Part shown: in pieces, positions 12,270 through 23,097 of the stretch
Position numbering within the stretch: the stretch's first letter is position 1
Layout of the letters: every line of letters begins with the position of its first letter
From: Sorex araneus
Lineage: Eukaryota; Chordata; Mammalia; Eulipotyphla; Soricidae
Reading direction: 5' to 3'
NCBI RefSeq assembly: GCF_027595985.1
Contig: NC_073305.1
Location: 121,180,114-121,244,113, forward strand
Length of the DNA: 64,000 bases
Position numbers and translations under genes: made by a program
The notes under the pieces: model-generated
Databases searched by the model: none
What the model was told of the DNA's origin: nothing
Seen by the model: the letters and a program-made list of their open reading frames with translations, nothing else

Positions 12270-12415
12270 AATTGTCTTCTTATAATATTGTTTTTGGATC
12301 TTTTACTTTGAGCCTGTGTCTACATTATTTAAAATGCATCTCTTGCTGTAGGCATAAAGTTAGGTTCAGCATTTTAATCTATTCTGCCATTCTGCTGTTC
12401 TGTTTTTGATTGTGG
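12270..12415 (-). mobile_element. Old L1 fragment (endonuclease start)
   Basis: On the minus strand this resembles the N-terminal part of ORF2: 'aatagattaaaatgctgaac' and 'agagatgcattttaaa', then 'cacaggctcaaagtaaaag'. It is more diverged than the L1 at 4073-10530, so it comes from an older subfamily. Confidence 0.55.
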
Positions 12416-12525
12416 CAATGGCATTGAGTAAAATGACTGATACAGAGGATTCTATTGCATCATTATGTAGAAGTTCTGTATGGTTGTGAAGTTTATCTTG
12501 TCTTAAAAAAAAATCCCTTTCAGTG

Positions 12526-12861
12526 ACACGTGCTGAATGTAGACTAGAGACTGAACACAATGGCCACTCAACACCTTTATTGCAAACCACAACACCTAAT
12601 CAGAGAGAAAGAACAAAAGGGAATACTCTGCCATAGTGGCAGTGTGGGGTGGGGGGGGAGACGGGACTGGGGAGGGTGGGAGAGATGCTGGGTTTACTGG
12701 TAGTAGAGGATGGGCACTGGTGAAGGGATGGGTTCTCGAACTTAGTATGGGGGAAACATGAGCACAATAATGTATAATTCATTTCAATTCTTAATGTAAT
12801 TTTATTAGATCAATAAAGTCCAGATGAAAAATAAATAAATAAATAAATAAATTTAAAAAAC
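12526..12861 (+). mobile_element. 5'-truncated L1 (3' UTR only) with TSD
   Basis: The sequence from 'acaatggccactcaacacc' to 'gggcactggtgaagggatggg' and an A-rich tail is the end of an L1. It matches the reverse complement of 40294-40610. The flanks ATCCCTTTCAGTG (12513-12525) and ATCCCTTTCAATG (12862-12874) form a 13-bp TSD with one difference. The insertion is therefore about 336 bp. Confidence 0.9.
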
Positions 12862-13079
12862 ATCCCTTTCAATGCTACTTACAAAGGTAATTTCTAACTT
12901 ATGAATTTGCTGTGCTATTACTAATGTCATATATAAAAATCAAACCAAGATTATTAAAAACCTTGATGCTAGATTTGAACCCATAATTTATATTGAGAAA
13001 AATGTAGTAGAATAATTCATTACATTGAATATAAAGATATATTCAATCATTCAATGTCATTGGTCAACCATAATGAAGC

Positions 13080-13900
13080 AAACATAAACAAATATGATTA
13101 CATCGAAGTGAGAAGCTTCTAGACTGCAAATGAAATGATGACCAGAATAAAAGGTACACAAGGAAACAAAAACAACAAGTGTTGGCATGGATGTGGGGGA
13201 GAAGAGGACCCTCATTCACTGTCTACTTGACTTGTTCAGCTTTTTGGGAAAACTGTGTCGACCCTTCTCAAATAATTTGGTGTTGAGCTTCCATGAAACC
13301 CAGCAATTCCACTTCTTGGCATTGATCCGTATGGCCCAAAAACTCTATTCAGAGAAGACCCTATGTTCATTACAACACTATTCGTAATAGCCAATATTGG
13401 AAAATAATGCAAGTGCCCAAGAACAGATAACTGAATAAGTTAACTATGATATATATGCATCGTGAAATACTACTCAACTATAAGAATACATAAAATCATG
13501 CAATTTTCTGCTATGGGGATGAATCTGAGTTGTATAATGCTGAGTAAAGTTAGTGATAAGGAGAGGAACAAACGCAGAATGATCTCTCTCACAACTGGGA
13601 TAAAAAGAAACATAGTTGGAGAACAATAAAAGCCCTTTTTCTCTTCTGTTCCCAAAGGCAACAGAAACTAAAAACTGTTGTTTACTAGAAAGCTTACCAT
13701 AGGGCCACAGGGAAGGGATCAGGTGGGGACACTGTGGAAATGCTAGAGGACAATCTAGTGGAGGGTGTGGTGCTAAAAGTTTTATGTATGAAATTATATT
13801 ACATATATACATACACATACATATAGACATATATGTAAATGTGTATGTACGTATATATGGAGAGATCTAGATCTACATTGGTAACAGTTTTGTAAACCAT
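13080..13900 (+). mobile_element. Old L1, ORF2 C-terminus and 3' UTR
   Basis: Decayed plus-strand L1. It includes the 'ggatgtgggggagaagaggaccctcat' region, a 'WKIMQVPKNR'-like stretch near 13400 and 'gaaatactactcaactataag' (the MEYYAA-type site). A 3' UTR with 'tctagtggagggtgtggtgct' follows, ending in 'ggtaacagttttgtaaacc'. The 3' UTR type differs from that of the younger L1s and recurs at 39070-39210. Confidence 0.8.
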
Positions 13901-13974
13901 GATGCTTAAAATTATTTTTTAAAGACTACATGTCTCTCAAGACCATAAGGCTTAGAGTAAAACAAATCATCAAA

Positions 13975-14090
13975 GGAATGGAGTGATAATACAGTGGAAA
14001 GAGCAATTGCCTTGCACAAGGCTGTCCAGGGTATATGGTCCACTGGGCCTACCAGGAGCAATGCCAGGAGTAAGCAGGGTGTGGCCCCAA
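13975..14090 (+). mobile_element. Decayed SINE
   Basis: 'ggagtgataatacagtggaaagagcaattgccttgcac' matches the SINE head. The B box region is damaged, and parts of the body ('ccaggagcaatgccaggagtaagcagggtgtggcccc') are shortened. Confidence 0.75.
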
Positions 14091-14112
14091 TACACATACA
14101 CACACACACACA

Positions 14113-14147
<35 letters not shown>

Positions 14148-14148
14148 C
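14091..14148 (+). repeat. (CA)n microsatellite
   Basis: About 28 CA units with two TA interruptions, lying at the tail of the SINE before it. Confidence 0.97.
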
Positions 14149-15522
14149 ATCAGGTAGCTATGTCTGTATTTTTTAAGACAGAATAGACAGTATGACAAAT
14201 TCTCAAATCACTTCTCTTAAAATCACTTCATAGGTAAAGATTTTTTAAAATTTATTTTGTTTAGTCTTATTTTCAAGCTCCTTTCTTTCATAATCAGATT
14301 TAATTTCCCTACCATAAAACTTTTATCTGTAAAGGTCATTGATCTTCAGGACCAGAAAAGTCCTTCACATTTGTATCTCCTTTTGTTCTAGAAAATCATG
14401 TTATTTTTCACAGTTGTATCTCCTTTTGCTCTAGAAAATTATATTATTCTTCACTCATCAGTCATAACTAGTTACAATTTATTTAATTAAAAGTATCAAA
14501 ATCCTTTTTCTAACTATTTTTGTGTGTCCTGAAAACAATTCAGATGGAGTTTTTTGAATAGCACATATAGAGTAGATAAATGCTACCTCATTCACTAAAC
14601 TGAGAACTCCTTATATGCAGGTACTTTTTATCTCTTGCTACAATTACCCCAGATTCTGTCACTACAGGTGGTTTGAGCTAATTGTATTAACCTTAGATTC
14701 ATCTAATACAAATTAAATCCTTCTATATTATTTAGAAGTAATTTACAAAGTAAATCCTTCTATATTATTTATTGCTTCTTCAGTTTATAGCTATCATTAT
14801 TTCAATCCAGCTCATCATCTATGCTGGTTTTAATGAGACAGCTAGCAAAGAAAAAGGATTCAGTTCTCATTTTGTGTTCTGTGTCCAAAAATAGTTTACT
14901 GGTAATACTGAGAGATAACTCACTGGTGATCTGATTTAAATTCAAATAAAAAACTTAAAAATGAAAACTCCACTGTTGGATGCCCTTAGCTAATATTGTT
15001 ATGCTAATCCCAAATATACATTATACAGTCAGAAGCTTAAATGATCAACAGTAGCTGCATGCTTTTCTCCTGAACTACTTTTTACCATATTTTAAAATTA
15101 GGCAATGTAAGTTATATAAACATAAATAAATATACACACAGACACATATATAAAACTTTAGCTATTATACCTCAAAGCCATGCAAAGCAACATATATATT
15201 TAAGAGATTTAGAAAAGTATTTGAGGAAAGTTTTAGACTTCAATGTGTAGCATAAAATTACATTTAAAAATAAAATTTAGAGGATGAATCATTTGATTTT
15301 TTACAGTACATTTTAATATATGCTGATTTAACTATATCAGCTTTACCTATTGAATAGCAGTGTCTTTATAATCAACTAAATATTCATTGTGATTGAAATT
15401 AAACAAAAAAAAATAAAGAGCATGTGCAGAACACCAATATATAGTAAATAATTGTGTTCTCTTTTCAAAACACTACCACCATTTTTACATTTCTTATCTC
15501 ATCATTAGAAATGTAATCTCAA
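14149..15522. other. Unique DNA with short local duplications
   Basis: No gene is seen. A 45-bp segment beginning 'ttgtatctccttttg' (about 14370) is repeated imperfectly at about 14415. A 21-base segment (TAAATCCTTCTATATTATTTA plus an intervening 16 bases) occurs at 14714 and 14751. These look like slippage duplications. Confidence 0.6.
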
Positions 15523-15670
15523 AACTACATGGAATACTGTTCAGTCACAAAGAGGATGGAATTTTTGCAACAATATAGATAGACCTGGAGGGTATTATGG
15601 TAAGTGATATAAGACATATGGAGAAAGAAAGATATTTTATCATTTTATTTGCATGTTATATAGAAGTCAG
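15523..15670 (+). mobile_element. Old L1 fragment (ORF2 C-terminus)
   Basis: 'tggaatactgttcagtcacaaagaggatgg' and the following 'tggagggtattatggtaagtgatata' match the MEYY...-like C-terminal end of old mammalian L1 ORF2. It is strongly decayed. Confidence 0.7.
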
Positions 15671-15906
15671 ACATATATAGTAAACAAAACAAAAATTAAA
15701 TGTTGGACTATAAAATCAATCATTGGTACCAGAAGTAAAAATATAATATGGTTAGAAGTAGATTTTTACTGGTGAATTTAATATAGTAAATGCACATGCT
15801 GGTTTTCTATAATATATAGAAAATACATACAATATAATAATCCTATATTAATCGATTAAATCATAAAATATTTTGCAATAAAGATATGACAAAAATTCAC
15901 AGATTA

Positions 15907-16070
15907 GGTTGGAAAAATAGTATAGTAGCTTAAGTGTTTTCCTTGCAAGCAGTTAACTCTGCTTCAATCCTTAGCACTATATATGGTTCCTGAGCATAAC
16001 CAATATGATCTCTGAACACAGAGTCAAGAGAGATTTCTTTGCATGATTGGGTGTGGCTCACCCCCCTTCC
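15907..16070 (+). mobile_element. Decayed SINE
   Basis: 'gttggaaaaatagtatagtagcttaag' to 'tgattgggtgtggctcacccc' follows the SINE head and body with many substitutions. Confidence 0.7.
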
Positions 16071-16549
16071 ATAGCTCTGTTTAGATAGATGTGCATTTTT
16101 AATTCATTAATCTTTATATAATAGCTATAATATTGATTTTATAGATATGCCAGTATAAGGTTTGCTTTACCTTAATAAAATATTATTGGTAATGTGGTTA
16201 AGTGATTAATACTTCACATAAAATATTAAACAGATTGCCATTAAATAGCCATTCTCATATAATTATGTAGATTAAAAGAAATACTGTGAGTTATTTATGT
16301 ATTTTTATTATGACTACATCATTGGCAAAAGATGATACAAATTCCGTATTTATGTAATTATTCCTTAAGTAGATACAATTGTCTACATTCATTGTTCTGA
16401 CACTTGTTGAATGAGGTTTTAGAAATATCAGCTTGCCCCAAAGTCTTACCTACATGCACATACATAGACACACACTGAAGAGCCTCCCCAGTGTCGTGGT
16501 TGACACTGGTGGGAAGCAATTTTGATTTAAGAGTAAGATGGATCAAATT

Positions 16550-16715
16550 CAGCACTGCTCAGGCTTACTCCAGGCTCAGGGGTAAACCTTACTCCTAACA
16601 GTAAACCTTACTCCTGACTTTTTCAGACCCCTCCCAAAGTTTTGTGGATTGAATCCAGGTCAACTATGTAAAAGGAAAGTGTCCTACCAACTATACTATC
16701 TCTCCTGTTAGTATA
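16550..16715 (-). mobile_element. Decayed SINE
   Basis: The plus strand shows 'cagcactgctcaggcttactcc', 'ggattgaatccaggtcaac' and 'cctaccaactatactatctctcc', the reverse of the SINE body, B box and A box. A short internal duplication (GTAAACCTTACTCCT) near 16580-16615 is private to this copy. Confidence 0.75.
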
Positions 16716-16737
16716 AAATTTTTATACTTTTTTTCTT

Positions 16738-16900
16738 CTTTTTGGGTCACACCTGGCAATGCACAGGGGTTACTACTGGCTCTGCACTCAAGAATTACCC
16801 CTGGCGGTGCTCAGGATACCATATGGGATGCTGAAAATTGAACCCGGGTTGGCCACGTGCAAGGCAAACGCACTACCAGCTGTGATATTGCTCCAGCCCC
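16738..16900 (-). mobile_element. tRNA-derived SINE with TSD
   Basis: Clear minus-strand copy: 'tttgggtcacacctggcaatg' at the body end through 'gaacccgggttggccac' (B box) to 'ttgctccagcccc' at the 5' end. AAAATTTTTATACTTT (16715-16730) and AAGATTTTTATGCTTT (16901-16916) form a 16-bp TSD with two differences. Confidence 0.9.
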
Positions 16901-16904
16901 AAGA

Positions 16905-17634
16905 TTTTTATGCTTTTAAGAAGGTACTTTGATAAATATAAAAGGAATAATAATAATTAGACTACCTGGAAGCATATCTTTACATGAAAATCTACCTGTT
17001 AAAAATGTTTGTTACACAAAAATAAAATGCTGCCTTATCAACTATAAAACAAATTATGGTAAAATATTTTCATTCAAATCCAAGGTTTTAAAAATAAATT
17101 TTATGCAAGTTAACCATTTCCAATCTCTTCAGAGATATTTAATTGATTAGTTCTGGTTAGATAATTAAAAAGAATAAAGTAAATTAATTCTTAATATACA
17201 CATAAAATTATAATGAATTGTATTCCATACCTGTGTCTACTTATGCTCTCAGAGAATCGAATATATAATTTAAAGCAAATAATTCAGTACAATATATCAA
17301 GGAAAATAATCATTGCAATTCTATTCCTATTTCTACTCTGGAAAATGACAAATCAGTGGGTTAGACCACAGGTGTTGGAGCATGTTTCATACAACCAGGA
17401 TCAAAATGCTTTGAAAGCAAAAGCCGAAATAATTAAAAATAAGACTACCTATAAACAGTTGTTAGTGTTTGCCTGTGAGTAGAAATAGGCCTGAAATTGA
17501 ACATTAATAGATAACTAAACTGTTTCCTCTTTCTACAGAGCACTGGCATTTTTAAAGAAACTAACAGAATTCAATAATATTTATAAAAATTATTTTGTAC
17601 CACATAATTTTCATAATTATATTAACTATCTAGC
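16905..17634. other. Unique intergenic DNA
   Basis: AT-rich. The 89-codon open frame at 17213-17482 has no recognisable domain and I treat it as chance. Confidence 0.6.
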
Positions 17635-17745
17635 ACGGTAGTACTGTCTGCCTGTTTTTCATCAATTTGCTGAAGCGGGCACCAGTAACGTCTCCATTGT
17701 GAGACTTGTTACTCCTTTTGGCATATCAAATATGCCACGGGTACA
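17635..17745 (-). mobile_element. RTE-tailed SINE fragment
   Basis: The plus strand reads 'gcgggcaccagtaacgtctcc' then 'attgtgagacttgttac' and 'gcatatcaaatatgccacgggta'. This is the reverse of the end of the element at 21952-22212. Only the last ~110 bp (body end plus RTE-type tail) remain. Confidence 0.75.
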
Positions 17746-18308
17746 TTTAAGCTACCCAGCTTAAATATTTATATTAAATAAATACCAAGACAGTTATTAT
17801 TTTATATAAATTAGAGTAAGATTTCAAAGCAAAAGTAGCTAAAGGTTCTAATGCTGTTTTCTTTTGATAAAGGTGACTTTCAGCGGCAAAAAATGTATAT
17901 TCTGTAGAATGTAGCCACTTTAACCATTGAATCAAATAAAGTTTGGAGATATGCAGGAAATACTATTGATTTTAAGAAGTATTTGAACCAACAAACAGAT
18001 TTAAAATGACCTTCAACTGTGATAACAATATCTATAATTTGAAAAGAGTTTGTAGAGGAAGAAATGTTGCAAGGGCTGGAGTAAGATAAATGGCAATTTA
18101 TGGAGGTCAGTTGGCCAATTTCAGATCAAAAGTGTTGATATGGCTGCAAAGCAGTAAATATATCAGCACAATTTCTGGAAAATCACAACTCAAGATACTT
18201 TAATTTCAAGGAATTGTTTTTTTTGGTCACTTTGGAACTGCTTTATCTTTGAAGTTAATGTCATAACTTTGCTATTTGCTGTTTTCAGGTATGTTTATAG
18301 TAATGGAA
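17746..18308. other. Unique intergenic DNA
   Basis: Nothing recognised. Confidence 0.6.
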
Positions 18309-18323
18309 TGTGTTGGTTCTTTA

Positions 18324-18524
18324 TTTTTTTTTATTATTTATTTATTTATTTATTTTTTGCTTTTTGGGTCACACCCAGCAATGCACAGGGGTCACTCCTG
18401 GCTCATGCACTCAGGAATCACCCCTGGCGGCGCTCAGGGGACCATATGGGATGCTGGGATTTGAACCCGGGTCGGCCGCGTGCAAGGCAAACGCCCTACC
18501 CGCTGTGCTATCACTCCAGCCCCC
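18324..18524 (-). mobile_element. Young SINE with perfect 15-bp TSD
   Basis: One of the cleanest copies. It reads backward from a T-rich tail (18324-18358) through 'ggtcacacccagcaatgcac' to 'tatcactccagcccc'. TGTGTTGGTTCTTTA flanks it exactly at 18309-18323 and 18525-18539. It carries CTCATGCACTCAGGAATCACC where most copies have CTCTGCACTCAGGAATTAC-like sequence. The copy at 54542-54718 shares that variant. Confidence 0.96.
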
Positions 18525-18642
18525 TGTGTTGGTTCTTTAAACATTTAACTAGAGGATGTGGGTTCATATTTGTTGAAAGGACATTGCATTGTGAATATGA
18601 AGTATCAGTCAGCCCATTGTTTAAAGGTAAAAATAGGTGGGC

Positions 18643-18790
18643 TGGAGAGATAGTACAGCAAGTAGGGCAATTGCCTTGCCTGCAGCTGATCCCTCTTCGA
18701 TCCTAAGTACTGTTAATGATCCCCTGAATGCTGGCAGAAGTTAGCCGTGAGAACAAAGACAGAAGCTCAAGAATCAAATAAATAAAAGAA
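18643..18790 (+). mobile_element. Decayed SINE
   Basis: 'gggctggagagatagtacagcaagtaggg' is a clear SINE head. The body is shortened and altered. Confidence 0.8.
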
Positions 18791-19227
18791 AGAAACAAAT
18801 AATAGCAACGTCTATATTCAAAATTAAATTATGTTCAAAATTATACAAATAACAGAATTATAGTCACAATTTTGCAAATAACTTGATGATATCTATATAT
18901 TTTATTCACTCCCCCATTTCATAAATTTCTATTCTTTGTTGTATAATTACAAGGATTGGTTAAGACTTATGTCTAACATTATGAATATTGGTGAAAGAGC
19001 ATAAAATTTTAGTAGTACAAAATCATTAAATTTCAGAGCCCTATTACACACTGGAGAGTAAATATTTAAAAATTATATGATGTACTTAGAAATTGAAACA
19101 AAAATAGACTAGGTATTAAGTAATTTCCATATGCAAAGTATGCAATATAAAATAAATTATAAATAAATAGAGCAAGAATAAACTTTTGGAAATATGCATA
19201 AATTCACAAACAACTGTATTGACAAAT
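18791..19227. other. Unique intergenic DNA
   Basis: Nothing recognised. Confidence 0.6.
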
Positions 19228-19408
19228 TCAGAGTATTCTTTTTGTGTGCATATGGGTACCCAGTACTGCTCAGGACTTATTCCTGGCTTTGCCTCAGGGA
19301 TCACTACTTGTTGGGCTTGAGAGACAATAAGAGGTACCAGAGCTCAAACTCAGGTCGTCTGCACGCAAGACAAGTTCCTCACCTACTGTACTCACTGAGT
19401 ATTCTCTG
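19228..19408 (-). mobile_element. Decayed SINE
   Basis: 'cccagtactgctcaggacttattcctggctttgcctcagggatcac' and 'gctcaaactcaggtcgtctgcacgcaag' are the reverse of the SINE body and head. Confidence 0.75.
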
Positions 19409-19926
19409 GACAGCTTGTCATGTTATAAGCATCTAGTCTATCTTATGTAGTATACATATTTAATAAAACTATTTAAGAGCTAATTTTCAATATTTTTGAC
19501 ATTTATCTAGCATGCTAAGTAAAAATCCTTGATATAAAGGAGCATATAGATTTTTTTCAGAGATTATGTATTTATGATAATTTAAGCAAAGTACATCATA
19601 TACAAATAATATGAACCTTCCAAAATAAAATTTATTTGAATAAAATAAAACTTCCCTAAATCATCTACAAAAAGAAACATTCTACAACCCAGCAATATCT
19701 ATGTTTAAAATAATCATCTTTTTAATCAACTTCACATTCTGGAACATTATGTATACTTGTTCTTTTAATCTGGTTTGTAGGCAAACATAGTCTAATTAAA
19801 AGTTTGTTGAAAAAAGTACTACAAGCATTTCTTACTGATTGGGTTCTTTGAGGTTTACTTGGGTAAACCTTTCTAAACTTTAAATCAAGATAATTTTAGC
19901 TATTAAATCTAAGAACTATTTTTCTA
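19409..19926. other. Unique intergenic DNA
   Basis: Nothing recognised. Confidence 0.6.
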
Positions 19927-19984
19927 GGATCAGAAAGATAGGAGAGTGGGTAAGACTCTTGCCTTATCCAAGACTAAGTTTGAA
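19927..19984 (+). mobile_element. SINE, 5' half (split by L1)
   Basis: 'gatcagaaagataggagagtgggtaagactcttgccttatcc' is a SINE head that stops at the B box. The body resumes at 20940 after the L1. Confidence 0.7.
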
Positions 19985-20938
19985 TATATAGATACAGATG
20001 TCATTTCTACTGTGCTTTTTCACATCCTCGGGATATATTCCAAGAAGTGGTATTGCAGGGTCATATGGAAGCTCAATTTCTAGTTTTTGAAAGACTGTCC
20101 ATTATTGTTTTCCAGAAAGACTGGACCAGTCGGCATTCCCACCAACAGTGAAGGAGCGTCCCTTTTCCCACACATCCACACCAGCACTGGTTGCTTTTGT
20201 TCTATTGAATGTGTGCCAGTTTCTGTGGTGTGAGATGATATCTCATTGTTGTTTTGATTTGCATATTCACTGTAGCACCATTCACAAGAGCCAAAATATG
20301 GAAACAACCCGAGTGCCCTAAAACAGATGACTGGTTAAAGAAACTTTGGTACATCTACACAATGGAATACTATATGCAGCTCTTAGGAGAGATGAAGTCA
20401 TGGAATTTGCTTATATATGGATAGACATAGAGAGTATCATGCTAAGTAAAATGAGTCAGAAAGAGAGGGACAGACATAGAAGGATTTCACTCATTTGTGG
20501 AGTGTAAAATAACATCACATGAGGTTGACACCCAAGGAAAGTAGATACAAGGGTCAGGGGGATTGCCCCATAACTGGAAGACTGCTTCATGAGCAGAGGG
20601 GAGAAGGCAGATGGAATAGAGAAGAGATCACTAAGAAAATGATGGCTGGAGGAACCAGTTGGGATGGGAGATGTGTGCCGAAAGTAGATAATGGACCAAA
20701 CATGATGACCTCTCAGTGTCTGTGTTGCAAGCCATAATGCCCAAAATTAGAGAGAGTATGGTGAATATTGTCTGCCATAGAGGCAGGGGGTGGGTGGGAA
20801 AGAGGGGGTATACCCGGGATATTGGTGGTGGGGAATGTGCACTGGTGAAGGGATGGGTGTTTGATCATTGTGAGATTGTAACCCAAACATGAAAGCTTGT
20901 AACTAACTCACAATGATTCAATAAAAATTAAAATAAAT
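19985..20938 (+). mobile_element. 5'-inverted (twin-primed) L1
   Basis: The right part (20271-20938, plus strand) holds the ORF2 C-terminus ('[18 protein letters not shown]', then '[11 protein letters not shown]'), the 3' UTR and a short A-rich end. The left part (19985-20270) is the immediately upstream ORF2 sequence in reverse orientation. Together they are collinear pieces of one L1 end with the 5' piece flipped and almost no gap, which is the signature of twin priming. The element sits inside a SINE, whose halves lie at 19927-19984 and 20940-21030. Confidence 0.9.
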
Positions 20939-20939
20939 G

Positions 20940-21030
20940 GTGAGCAATACCAGGATTTAATTCTGAGTGCAGAGCCAAAGAGTAAGTCCTAAGTACAGCA
21001 GGAGTTGACCTCGAAACCAAAATATTAATA
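20940..21030 (+). mobile_element. SINE, 3' half (split by L1)
   Basis: 'tggtgagcaataccaggatttaattctgagtgcagagcc' to 'cgaaaccaaaat' is the body of the SINE whose head lies at 19927-19984. A dozen or so bases of the consensus between the halves are not found. Confidence 0.75.
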
Positions 21031-21951
21031 AAATTATTTTGGTAACTTAAAGTTTATAAACACATTAAATTTAGTAATATGTGTTCTTTTATTTGCTTTA
21101 TTAAGTTTTCAATATTTGGTCTCTTTATTTGCTGAAAAGTTTTATACAATCCAAAAAATCCCTCTTTTCTCTTTGTGTATTTATTTGAATCTGGGGAGAC
21201 AGAGATCTTTGGTAATAGACTTTTAAAGTAAAATTTCCAAAGAATTCCAGTATGTGCTTTAGTTTTCTTTGCTATTTGATAGCATTAGCCCTATCATTCT
21301 CTAACAATTTACATGTACCCATATTATTTCTCCTAATCCATTTGAGAAAATTATATAGAGACATTACTAATCAGCCCCATCATTTAACAATTTAAGATAC
21401 ATAAATTAAGAGCAGATCATCCTTTTTATAGCTCTTAAGAAGCTTTGTGATTCAGTGATATTATTTAATTAAAATGTTATTTCATTTCTTTTATATGTTC
21501 TATATTGCCATTTATTGTTCTTTTTTAACCCTTTAACCATCTATCCCAAGACAGTCATTGCAGTTACCCAAGTCTAGTTTATTTTACAACACTTATTTTA
21601 CAACATTATTTGCGTCACACTTTGTCCTTTTTGACCTTAAAATTATTTAGAAGATGCCACAGTCACTTTTACTACAACCATTTCGTATTAGTAGATTCTT
21701 GTATGGAGTTTCTGACAGGAATTCCATAGGAATTCTGTGGTGTCTATTACAGATTTTCAGGTTATGCTTTTCATTCAGATAATCTCAGAGCTGACCAGCA
21801 GGAATCAAGCTAAAGGAGAGGCAGCATATAAATCAAACCTCTATTACACATTACAATAAGAATATGAATTACCAAGAACATAAATCAATCATATTTTAAG
21901 TGATTAGTATTTACTTATTAACTCTAAACAAGTCAAGAATGATAATAAATA
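21031..21951. other. Unique intergenic DNA
   Basis: Nothing recognised. Confidence 0.6.
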
Positions 21952-22212
21952 AGGCTGGAGCAATAGCACACTGGGTAGGGCATTTGCCTTGCATGCAGCC
22001 CACCTGAGTTCAATTCCTCCGTCCCTCTTAGACAGCCTGGAAAGCTATCAAGAGTATCACTAATGCATGGAAGGGCCTGGCAAGCTACCTGTGGTGTATT
22101 TAATATGCCAAAAATGGTAACAACGAGTCTCACAATGGAGACGTTACTGGTGCCCACTCGAGCAAATCGATGAACAACCGTATGATAGTGGTACAGTGCT
22201 ACTACAGTGCTA
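21952..22212 (+). mobile_element. Chimeric SINE: tRNA-like head, RTE-type tail
   Basis: The first 75 bp ('aaggctggagcaatagcacactgggtagggcatttgcc' to 'gagttcaattcc') match the head of the main SINE. The body is different: 'cagcctggaaagctatc', 'gaagggcctggcaagctacc', 'gtatttaatatgcc'. It ends in 'caatggagacgttactggtg' and 'cactcgagcaaatcgatgaac', the 3' coding end of the RTE-type LINE seen at 45622-46330, followed by two ACAGTGCTAC units. There is no poly(A) tail, as expected for a SINE mobilised by an RTE rather than by L1. No clear TSD is visible. Confidence 0.85.
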
Positions 22213-22420
22213 CCTGAAATATGCTAAATTAGAGGTCGAATAACTAGAACCAGATATTAACAACGTCCGATAAACCTTCTACAAAAAGTCAACCAATTTT
22301 AACTCACTAGTGTATTGTTTTGTGGCTACTTTTTTACAGTAATTACAAAATAATGTAGTAGTGTTAGAGATCCCAAATTCAAAGAACCTAAACTTTATTA
22401 TCTGGCTCTTCACAATTTTT
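22213..22420. other. Unique intergenic DNA
   Basis: Short unremarkable stretch before the pyrimidine tract. Confidence 0.6.

Positions 22421-23097
<677 letters not shown>

Noticed and set aside
13912..14186. Cys/Val and His/Thr repeat open frames
   Set aside because: Translations of a (CA)n microsatellite.
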